Assembly: GCA_902809985.1 (NCBI GenBank)
Contig: CADDXC010000002.1
Coordinates: 496,001-560,000, forward strand
Origin: Clostridiaceae bacterium BL-3
Lineage (GTDB): Bacteria > Bacillota > Clostridia > Clostridiales > Clostridiaceae
Direction: 5' to 3'
DNA: 64,000 nt
The notes below the pieces were generated by a model. The model had not been told where the DNA came from. It saw only the letters and a program-made list of their open reading frames with translations, and ran no database searches. The position numbers and the translations under genes were made by a program. Within the stretch, counting starts at the first letter, position 1. Each line of letters starts with the position of its first letter. Below are positions 43,756 to 51,323 of the stretch, piece after piece.

Positions 43756-44453
43756 TAAAGGTATTGATTGTCGAAGATGATCCAATGGTGTGTGAGTTAA
43801 ACAGAAGATACCTGAATCAGATAGATGGGTTTAGATTGGCGGCAACTGCTTCTTCCTTTGAAAAAGCAGTTGAAGTAATGAAAAAAACAAAGATTGATCT
43901 TATCTTACTTGATATTTTTATGCCGGGAAAAAGCGGGCTTGAGTTATTTAAATATATTAGAAGATTGAATGATGAGGTCGATTTTATAATTATTTCGGCA
44001 GCTTGTGACATAAATATAATAAAAAAATCACTTAATCTGGGTTTGGTTGATTATTTAATCAAGCCGTTTGAATTTGAAAGGTTCAATTCCGCACTTTTAA
44101 ACTATAAGAAGGTTCAAAATCTTATAAATGTAAAAGATGTTATAAATCAAAAAGATTTGGATAACTATATTTTAAATAAAGATAAGTTGACTGTAAATAA
44201 TCTTCCAAAGGGATTGGATAAGAATACTCTTAAAAATGTTTGGACGAGCATTTTAAAAATAAGCAAAAATGATTTTTCAACAATAGAATTGTCTAAAATA
44301 GCGGGAATTTCAAGGGTTTCCATGAGAAAATATTTAGAATTTTTGTGCAATATAGGAATTTTGACGATGAACGTTGAATATGGTTCAGTAGGAAGACCTG
44401 TATATAAGTACAAGTGTATTGATCTTAATGGAGATTTTTTAGAACGTTATTGA
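43752..44453 (+). CDS. citB: Response regulator, CitB/DcuR family
   Basis: 233 residues from a TTG overlapping the kinase stop by four bases. A receiver domain with VEDDPMVCELNRRYL, the phosphorylated Asp in LILLDIFMPGKSGLEL and Lys in LIKPFEFERF. The C-terminal part carries a helix-turn-helix (STIELSKIAGISRVSMRKYLEFL). Translationally coupled to the kinase, it would activate the cit genes when citrate is present. No clear repeated operator was found before citS (35290-35370 is simply AT-rich). Confidence 0.92.
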   Translation: MIKVLIVEDDPMVCELNRRYLNQIDGFRLAATASSFEKAVEVMKKTKIDLILLDIFMPGKSGLELFKYIRRLNDEVDFIIISAACDINIIKKSLNLGLVDYLIKPFEFERFNSALLNYKKVQNLINVKDVINQKDLDNYILNKDKLTVNNLPKGLDKNTLKNVWTSILKISKNDFSTIELSKIAGISRVSMRKYLEFLCNIGILTMNVEYGSVGRPVYKYKCIDLNGDFLERY

Positions 44454-44528
44454 ATTAATAAATGTATTCAGAAAATATATTTTCTCGGATCTTATTCTTA
44501 ATATAAATTTTAGAAAGGATTTAATAGA

Positions 44529-45452
44529 ATGGTTCAGACAGTTTTATCAACACTAATTCAAGTTATTGTTCCGTTATCTATACCTGTAATTGCCGGGGTA
44601 CTCCTTGTGCGTTTTAAAAATCTTGATATAAAGCATTTGGTAACACTGGTCTTATATTATTTAACTCCGGCAATGATTTTTCAGGCTCTAATCACTGCAC
44701 AAGTTTCTTGGGGAGATGTATACAAAACTATTGCATTTAGTATTGTCAATCTTACACTTATGTGGACTGCAGCCAATATATTAGGTAAAGTATTAAAGTT
44801 ATCCTCTCCAAATATTGCAGGGCTTACCCTTATATCAACGATGACAAACAGCATGAATTATGGTCTGCCGCTTGTTTTGCTGGCCTTTGGAAAGCTGGGA
44901 TTGGATAAGGCATCTATTTATGTAGTTGCCCAAATGATTATTGTAAATACAGTCGGTGTTTATTTTGCAGCACGATCCAGGTTTTCTGCAAAAGATGCAG
45001 TAAAATCGGTATTTTCACTTCCAGCTATTTATGCAGCAGTACTGGCTATTTTATTGAGGGCTTTTAATCTTAATTTGCCCGGTGGTATTGAGAAGGGCAT
45101 CAGTATGATCAGTCAGGCATATTCTCCTATAGTTTTAACTATATTAGGAGCTCAAATGGCAGGCGTGAAAAATTCTGATCTGAAATTAGAGACTCGGTCA
45201 GCATTTTGGTCGGGTATGATATCCCGGCTGATACTATCACCGATTATAGCATGCTTTTGCTTATATATACTGCGTATAAGTGGAATGCTTTATTCAGTTC
45301 TCTTTATTTTAGCATCTATGCCGGTGGCAGTTAACTCTGTTATATTAGCAGAAAAATTTGATGCTTCTCCACAAATCGTTTCAAAGTGTATTTTGTGGAC
45401 AACTCTTGCATCATTTATCGTATTGCCCGTTCTTATTGTTCTGGTAAAATAA
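44529..45452 (+). CDS. AEC family transporter (malate permease-like)
   Basis: 307 residues, with GAAAGGA upstream. Ten membrane helices in two halves, with TPAMIFQALITAQVSW near 48, TNSMNYGLPLVLLAFG near 113 and the C-terminal MPVAVNSVILAEKFDASPQIVS near 259, all typical of the auxin-efflux-carrier family. In Firmicutes such carriers move malate or other organic acids. Next to citrate genes it may export a fermentation acid or take up a second carboxylate. It may be co-transcribed from the regulator (75 bases). A REP core begins 6 bases after its stop. Confidence 0.85.
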   Translation: MVQTVLSTLIQVIVPLSIPVIAGVLLVRFKNLDIKHLVTLVLYYLTPAMIFQALITAQVSWGDVYKTIAFSIVNLTLMWTAANILGKVLKLSSPNIAGLTLISTMTNSMNYGLPLVLLAFGKLGLDKASIYVVAQMIIVNTVGVYFAARSRFSAKDAVKSVFSLPAIYAAVLAILLRAFNLNLPGGIEKGISMISQAYSPIVLTILGAQMAGVKNSDLKLETRSAFWSGMISRLILSPIIACFCLYILRISGMLYSVLFILASMPVAVNSVILAEKFDASPQIVSKCILWTTLASFIVLPVLIVLVK

Positions 45453-45458
45453 AGGTAC

Positions 45459-45473
45459 GGGGTCTGACCCCCA
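45459..45473. repeat. REP core at the right border of the citrate island
   Basis: GGGGTCTGACCCCCATAC followed by AAAAAATGGAAAT, matching the left-border segment at 34938. Confidence 0.85.
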
Positions 45474-45518
45474 TACAAAAAATGGAAATTATTTATGCCT
45501 GATGAACGATGCTTATAT

Positions 45519-46007
45519 TTATGCAATTATGAGGTTTTGTTTATATTCTTTAAGTTCCGTATCCAGTGATAAAAACAGCGGATGTTTTGGATTGCCAGTT
45601 TTGGCGATTTCAAGGCAGTACAATTTATAGCTTTTTAAAAGGGATAAAACAACAGAAGCTCTATTGCAGAAATCACTCCCATTTCCCTAGGCGGCAATTA
45701 TTTTATCGGCATCTTCTACAGCTTTTAAAATATAATAGTTATTTTCTCTGCCTACAGGATCCAAAACGTTTTTTAGGCATTTTGGATCAGTAGATCTATA
45801 GGCGAAAAGATTTACTATTTCAAGTAATCCAAAGTTCCAACTTTTTGTAAAAGATATACACTTTTTTACTGTAGGGTCATCTTTGGAAGCATCAGCTGTA
45901 CTTGGATTTAATAATATAAAAACTACTTTCCCCAAATTTTCATTCCATACTCTGGATAGGGTATATCTGTACTTACCCGTAGAATCTATGAAAGCATACT
46001 TCTTCAT
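45519..46007 (-). pseudogene. DUF1643 family protein interrupted by one amber codon (copy B)
   Basis: From the ATG at 46007 (AAGGGAGATG upstream) the frame reads KKYAFIDSTGKYRYTLSRVW, FILLNPSTADASKDDPTV, SWNFGLLEIVNLFAYRST and ADKIIAA, a clear DUF1643 protein. A TAG at 45687-45689 then interrupts it, and the same frame continues GNGSDFCNRASVVLSLLKS, YCLEIAKTGNPKHPLFLSL to a stop at 45519-45521. The other copy (35007-35240) has TGG at this spot, so a Trp codon mutated. Full length would be about 162 residues. Family function is unknown. Confidence 0.88.
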
Positions 46008-46174
46008 GTGATAACATCTCCCTTTAAATTTTTTGTTATACATCAATAAATTGTATATTATCCAATACTGTTGAATAATCCTGCTATAAATTATGCTCTG
46101 AGGATCATGAACAAAATATTTTTATCCACAGTGTGGATTATTATAATATATTTTGATAAAATAAAGAGGGGAAT

Positions 46175-46192
46175 ATGGGGACTGATCCCCAT
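46175..46192. repeat. REP core variant (ATGGGGACTGATCCCCAT)
   Basis: One base differs from the common core; ACAAAAAA follows. It is preceded (46125-46170) by a remnant of the Rpn upstream region (GTGTGGATTATTATAATAT, TTTTGATAAAAT). Confidence 0.75.
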
Positions 46193-46213
46193 ACAAAAAA
46201 GAATTTCCTTTTT

Positions 46214-46262
46214 TGAGAGAAGTGGATAGTCTTGCACTGGAAATGCTCAACTCAACCTTGAC
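46214..46262 (+). pseudogene. tnpB: tnpB fragment
   Basis: A ~45-base stretch (GAAGTGGATAGTCTTGCACTGG, read in parts) matches the tnpB segment near 13625-13665 that encodes [12 protein letters not shown]. Nothing else of the gene remains. Confidence 0.6.
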
Positions 46263-47174
46263 AAGATAAAATTTCGAAGTTTTTGGAGCTGAAGGTTTTG
46301 AATTTACATGTATTATTTCAATGGCATAAATTATTACATTTTATATTACCGGTAGTTATTATTCTTATATTACAAAAGTGATTTAAATTATTGAAAATCT
46401 GCTTAGTTATATTCATAATTGGTTTTTTTAAGGAGATTTATGATGTTATAGTAAAGTTTGATCCTCTATGGATGTCGGCAATAGATTTAGTATCAGATAT
46501 AGTAGGTATAACATCGGGAATTATTGTGAGTAAAATCAAGCTGGTTCACAAATAAAAATATTTATTGACTTATTTAAACGTTTACTATATAATAAAATTA
46601 ATAAGAAGTATAAATCTTCTTATCATAATCCTGATTCAGAAGAGTGCTTGGAAAAGTGTTTTAAAAAAATAAAAAATTTGATAAAATACTATTTTAGTGA
46701 GGTTTTTTAAAGACTGAGCAATAAGAATCTATTTATGATAATGCTTTAAGAAAATAAATAACTTTTATAGGCGCTGCCAGATGTGCAGATATAGTTATTG
46801 GAATAAGTTATTTATTGAAAGATCAGTTGTTAATTAAGACTATCCATTAAATAAAGATCTCTTGAAAAGTTTTATAATTGACATTTAATGGAATATGGTT
46901 GAAAAAAGGTGATGAATATTCAGATAAGAGAAGAGTGCTCGGATGAGTTAGGAGTTTCTTAACCACCAATTAGTATTGCAGCTAGTTGGTGGTTTTAATT
47001 TTGCACTGGAATGAGCTCCAATTAGAAACTATTATTGACAAATAATAAAATAAATTGCATTTGGTTGTTAATTGTAATTTTAAATTTACGATAACTTATT
47101 GAGTGGGTTAAAAAATTTTTTTATAAATCAAAGTTGTTTCCGTAAGGCATTTTTAATACTGGGGGTAATTAAAA
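46263..47174. other. Degenerate intergenic region
   Basis: No intact gene. Short open pieces remain, such as IVKFDPLWMSAIDLVSDIVGITSG near 46450-46555, which looks like the end of a membrane protein. A strong hairpin at 46961-46998 (ACCACCAATTAG and CTAGTTGGTGGT, then TTTTAATTTT) would terminate transcription from the left. The last ~150 bases are AT-rich promoter-type sequence for the EAL gene. Confidence 0.5.
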
Positions 47175-48401
47175 ATGGATATTTTTTTAGCAAGACAGCC
47201 AATTCTTGATAAGTCAGGTAAAGTTTTTGGATATGAAATTTTATTTAGGGATAACGAGAGTAATAACCAATATGACACGGATGATGGAGATGGAGCTACT
47301 ATAAAAGTTATGCAGAATACTTTAGTCAACATTGGAATAGATAAGATTGTTGGAAATAAGAAAGCTTTTATCAATTTTACAAAAACAATATTGAAATCGG
47401 ATTTATTTTCTATTATTTCACCTAAAAATGTAGTGATAGAAGTTCTGGAAAATATAATCCCGACGGAAGAAGTTATAAATTCCTGCAGAGTTTTAAAGGA
47501 AAAAGGATTTACGATTGCACTGGATGATTTTGTATTCGATGATACTTATGTTGAACTTCTTAAACTCGTGGATATTGTGAAAATTGATTTTCTTATAACC
47601 AGGGACAGTGAAAGAAAGAAAGTAATGAATACGGCAAAAAATATAAATCCTAATTTAAAATTTATAGCTGAAAAAGTTGAAACGTTGAAAGAATTTAATG
47701 AAGCAGTATCTCTGGGATATTCCTATTTTCAAGGGTATTATTTTAGCAAACCTCAGATAATAAAGGGAGCAAAAATACCGGTGAATAAGGTAATCTATTT
47801 AAATCTTATAAGGGAGTTGAATTCTAAGGAATTTTCCATAGAGAATATTGAAAATTTGATAAAAAAGGATATTTCACTGTCTTATGATACATTAAAATTG
47901 ATAAATTCTGCAAAATATTCTTTTGAAAATAAGATTAGTTCAATTAAACAGGCTATAGTTTTATTGGGAGAGAAAGAGATAAAAAGGTGGTTATATTTTA
48001 TATGTATGAAGCCTATATGTGATGACAAACCGCAGATAGTTATGATAGAATCCCTGCTGAGAGCAGAATTTTCAGAGCTTCTGGCTAAAAAGACCAAATT
48101 ACGGAGGTATTCCTTTTATGCATATTTAACAGGGATCATGTCTCTTATGGATGTTATTTTACAGAAACCACTGCGTGAGATATTGGATGAACTGATGATT
48201 CCCCAGGATGTAAAATGTGCCTTATTAGGTAGAAAATCAAACTTTTACAGTAAAATACTCGATATAGCTGTTGCATATCAGAAGGGAGAATGGGGAAAAA
48301 GTATGCTGCTGGCATCCCATCTCGGTATTGACAAAGTTGATCTGGCCAGTGCATATATTGAATCTATTAAATGGCTTGATGAGGTTGTTCAGGAAATCTA
48401 G
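47175..48401 (+). CDS. EAL and HDOD domain signalling protein (YuxH-like)
   Basis: 408 residues. The EAL domain (about 1-205) has ARQPILDKSGKVFGYEILFRD, where EIL stands in for EAL, NFTKT, VIEVLEN, ALDDFVFDD, VDIVKIDF, AEKVET and SYFQGYYFSKP, so the metal and substrate residues appear kept. The HDOD domain (about 206-395) carries LIKKDISLSYDTLKLINSAKYSF and IKQAIVLLGEKEIKRWL. The pair is the YuxH/CdgJ type, linked to c-di-GMP and motility control. A GGGGGTAATT precedes the ATG. Whether it hydrolyses c-di-GMP or only binds is not certain. Confidence 0.9.
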   Translation: MDIFLARQPILDKSGKVFGYEILFRDNESNNQYDTDDGDGATIKVMQNTLVNIGIDKIVGNKKAFINFTKTILKSDLFSIISPKNVVIEVLENIIPTEEVINSCRVLKEKGFTIALDDFVFDDTYVELLKLVDIVKIDFLITRDSERKKVMNTAKNINPNLKFIAEKVETLKEFNEAVSLGYSYFQGYYFSKPQIIKGAKIPVNKVIYLNLIRELNSKEFSIENIENLIKKDISLSYDTLKLINSAKYSFENKISSIKQAIVLLGEKEIKRWLYFICMKPICDDKPQIVMIESLLRAEFSELLAKKTKLRRYSFYAYLTGIMSLMDVILQKPLREILDELMIPQDVKCALLGRKSNFYSKILDIAVAYQKGEWGKSMLLASHLGIDKVDLASAYIESIKWLDEVVQEI

Positions 48402-48509
48402 TAATTACGGTAAATTACTTATGATATAAATTTTTAACGTATTTTGTAATTGTAAGGAGAAAAAAGTATATAAGACGCTGTAAAATACAGATAAATATGA
48501 GGATCAGGT

Positions 48510-48545
48510 TCATTTAACAGGATTTGATCCTCTAAATTTTTTATT
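48510..48545 (+). terminator. Terminator-like hairpin before the TrmB-type gene
   Basis: GAGGATCA and TGATCCTC pair around an AACAGG loop, followed by TAAATTTTTTATT. Confidence 0.65.
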
Positions 48546-48606
48546 GACAAAAATTTATCGTTACAATATAGTAGTATTAAATGGTGCTACTAAGTGATGA
48601 GAAGGA

Positions 48607-49359
48607 ATGATTGTGGATAAAGTATTGGAATTGCTGAAAAACGGACCGTCTACGGGTTATGAGATAAGCAAGATATCAGCGGTATCCAGGTCCAGGGTAT
48701 ATAATGTGCTCTCAAAGCTGGTAAAAAATGGATTCATAGTGGCTTCAAAATCTAAAAACCCCACCTATTATAATTGCATTTCGGTGGACGAGTTCATAAA
48801 TAATAAAAAATTTGAATATGATTCACTGCTTCTGGAAATGTCAAATGAATTGAAAAAGGTCGAATGTTCCAACAATATGGATTACATATGGTATATAAAT
48901 GGCTATGACAATATATTCAACAAATGCAGAAATATTTTGAAGAAATCGAAGAAAGAAGTATATGTTCAGATATGGATGGAAGATGTACCGCAGATGTATG
49001 ATCAACTGAAAAAACTTGATGATGAAAATATTCCACTGTTGACTGTACTGTACAGCAGTGATCATAAATATAAACTGGATTTGAAATTAGTGTATAAGCA
49101 TGGCTTTGAACAGGAAAAACATGAGGAATTGGGTGGAAGGTTGATTTCCCTTGTTTCCGATGACAGAGAAGTGGTTTTCGGCCGTATATTTGACGATGAA
49201 GAGTCTGAAGTCATATGGACACAGAACCGCTCTCTTGTATTTTTAGTTGAGGAATATGTAAGGCATGATGCTTATTGCCTTAAATTGATTGATTCTGTGG
49301 GAAAATCGGATTTTAGTAACTTGAATCAATGCATATCGAATATAAGGGATATATTTTAG
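48607..49359 (+). CDS. TrmB family transcriptional regulator
   Basis: 250 residues after GAGAAGGA. An N-terminal winged helix (VDKVLELLKNGPSTGYEISKISAVSRSRVYNVLSKLVKNGFIV, in parts) is followed by a helical link and a PLD-like sensing domain (MDYIWYINGYDNIFNKCRNILKKSKKEVYVQIWMEDVP near 100, EVVFGRIFDDEESEVIWTQNRSLV near 197). TrmB-type proteins regulate sugar or amino-acid genes. It is followed 138 bases later by the ornithine-cyclodeaminase-family enzyme, a plausible target. Confidence 0.85.
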   Translation: MIVDKVLELLKNGPSTGYEISKISAVSRSRVYNVLSKLVKNGFIVASKSKNPTYYNCISVDEFINNKKFEYDSLLLEMSNELKKVECSNNMDYIWYINGYDNIFNKCRNILKKSKKEVYVQIWMEDVPQMYDQLKKLDDENIPLLTVLYSSDHKYKLDLKLVYKHGFEQEKHEELGGRLISLVSDDREVVFGRIFDDEESEVIWTQNRSLVFLVEEYVRHDAYCLKLIDSVGKSDFSNLNQCISNIRDIF

Positions 49360-49496
49360 TTTGAATACTCAGGCTTAATGTCCTTTGTTAAGAAATGAAA
49401 AAGTGGGCAATTTAAAAGAAGAGTGCAGAGAAATTCAGGACTGATAATGTTTGCTGAGAAATTTAAAGTTGATTTATATAGGAGGATATTAAAATT

Positions 49497-50486
49497 ATGT
49501 TATTGCTTAATAAAGAGGATATTAAAAAGGTATTTGACATGAAAGATGCTATTGATGCTGCAAAAGAGTCATTGTCTATATTTTCACAGGGTAAAAGTGT
49601 AGTGCCCTTGAGGACGAATATTGATATACCCAAATATGAAGGGCAGAGTTTGTTTATGCCTGCTTATGTGGAGAGCCTTGACAGCGCCGGCATCAAGATT
49701 GTTTCGGTCTTCCCTAAAAACATTGAGAAAGGGCTGCCTTCAGTACCAGCTAAGATGATACTTCTTGATGGCAAAACCGGCGATGTAATATGCATAATGG
49801 ATGGTACTTATCTGACTCAGCTTAGAACGGGTGCCACCTCAGGTGCGGCAGCTGATATATTGTCGAGAAAGGATTCGAAAAATGGTGCATTGTTTGGAAC
49901 TGGTGGTCAAGCCGCATCCCAGCTTGAGGCAATGCTCACCGTGAGAAATCTTAATATAGTAAAGGTTTTTGATATTGATAAAGAAAGAGCTGAGGTTTTT
50001 GCTGAAAGAATGAGCGGGGAGTTAAGCCGTTTTTCTACAAAAATCGTTGCTGCAGAGAGTTCCGATGATGCCGTTAATGATGCAGACATCATAACTACAG
50101 TAACTACTTCTAAAAAAGCTGTTTTTAACGGCAGGCTTGTAAAGAAGGGTGCTCATATAAATGGAGTTGGTTCATATACCCCTGTTATGGAGGAGCTTGA
50201 TGAATACATAGTCCAAAATGCTGATAAAATCTATATGGATTCCAAAAGTGCTGTTCTTTCTGAAAGCGGCGACTTTATAATTCCAATTCAAAAAGGGCTT
50301 ATTGATGAAAGCAAGATAAATGGCGAACTAGGAGAAGTTATCTGTGGAAAAATTCAGGGAAGAATTTCCGAAGATGAAATAACCATATACGAAACTGTGG
50401 GAATTGCCGTAATGGATGTTGTTACAGCCTATAAAATTTACGAAAAGGCAGTTAAGGCTAAAATCGGCACAAATGTAGATTTGTAA
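49497..50486 (+). CDS. Ornithine cyclodeaminase/mu-crystallin family protein
   Basis: 329 residues after AGGAGG. The N-terminal LNKEDIKKVFDMKDAIDAAKESLSIFSQGKSVVPLR and MPAYVESLDSAGIKIVSVFP are family typical. The NAD-binding fold starts GALFGTGGQAASQLEAML near 133. DGTYLTQLRTGATSGAAADIL near 101 carries the catalytic-region residues. GAHINGVGSYTPVMEELDE near 220 follows. Members act as ornithine cyclodeaminase, alanine dehydrogenase or ketimine reductase; the exact reaction is not set by the sequence. It probably responds to the adjacent TrmB-type regulator. Confidence 0.9.
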   Translation: MLLLNKEDIKKVFDMKDAIDAAKESLSIFSQGKSVVPLRTNIDIPKYEGQSLFMPAYVESLDSAGIKIVSVFPKNIEKGLPSVPAKMILLDGKTGDVICIMDGTYLTQLRTGATSGAAADILSRKDSKNGALFGTGGQAASQLEAMLTVRNLNIVKVFDIDKERAEVFAERMSGELSRFSTKIVAAESSDDAVNDADIITTVTTSKKAVFNGRLVKKGAHINGVGSYTPVMEELDEYIVQNADKIYMDSKSAVLSESGDFIIPIQKGLIDESKINGELGEVICGKIQGRISEDEITIYETVGIAVMDVVTAYKIYEKAVKAKIGTNVDL

Positions 50487-50554
50487 ATATCGTAATAGTT
50501 CTTAACTTTTCATGTTGTAGAACTGAGAGGTTTAAAACTGGCAGTCATCGGATA

Positions 50555-50692
50555 GGTTTTTCCCCTAAGGGATAACGTATTCTAAATACTAAAGCTACTG
50601 ACAATAACTGTTAATAGGGTTCAGGTGTAGAAAAGTATTCTTTATTGGTAAACTCCATCTGAACCTAAGAATCACTTGATGTTGATGTTAAT
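50555..50692 (+). repeat. Dispersed structured element, plus-strand copy (diverged)
   Basis: TTCCCCTAAGGGATAACGTATTC..., ACTGTTAATA, then GTTCAGGTGTAG and AAACTCCATCTGAACC match 63888-64000 in order and spacing. The 3' half pairs as a hairpin. A minus-strand copy of the 3' half lies at 31300-31374. Confidence 0.8.
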
Positions 50693-50929
50693 GTAATGTA
50701 CACAAAAGCTTTAAAAAATTTGATATTTAACATCAATTGGCGAGAAACCATCCATCTCTCCATAACTGGTGCGACGAATCGCTCTTTCTTTTGATTTTTG
50801 GTATGATCAATCTATAATATAATGTGAAACGGGTTGATGTAAAAGATGCTTATAAAATTATAAAAATATTGGCTCCAGGCTTATCAAATGTGATTTTCCA
50901 ATGTCAATGAGGATATTTTGACCCAGAGT

Positions 50930-51150
50930 CTGAGATTACACTCCACAGCATAAGTAAGGAAAACAGGAACCGTAGAAACTATAGGGATAACTTGGAAAAT
51001 AAGAGAAACTAGAAACTACTGTTGGTAAAAAAATATTCCGTGGAGTCTGCTCTCTTTCCAGGAAACTCCAACTTCAAGCTTGAAGTACCTCTGGATGCAG
51101 CTAAGTGGTGATTAGTTTACTATAAGTAAACCACTTGTTGCAAAATGATT
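50930..51150 (+). ncRNA. Possible structured RNA region upstream of the first CRISPR array
   Basis: ACTCCACAG near 50940 can pair with CCGTGGAGT near 51045, enclosing GGGATAAC and ACTGTT landmarks shared with the dispersed element. A perfect palindrome ACTTCAAGCTTGAAGT (near 51072-51087) and a hairpin AGTTTACTATAAGTAAACC (near 51113-51134) follow. No open frame is present. Transcription is not shown. Confidence 0.4.
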
Positions 51151-51323
51151 TCCAACCAAATTAAACTCTAAAAGTGTTTCAATGTTTTGAAATGGAATGG
51201 ATTGAGATACCTGTTTTTATTTCTCTTAAAAAAATAAAAACAGCTGGAAAACTTTCGCCGAAATGCTTTATTTATGCGACTTTAAGTCCTATAATAAAAA
51301 TAAAGAATGGCTATTTTACGTTA

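Noticed and set aside
33925..45689. Possible TAG recoding (pyrrolysine or suppressor) because two genes have single in-frame TAG codons
   Set aside because: Both genes are decaying family copies; one lacks its N-terminus and the other has a TGG counterpart. Known genes in the window do not use internal TAG. Mutation is the simpler reading.
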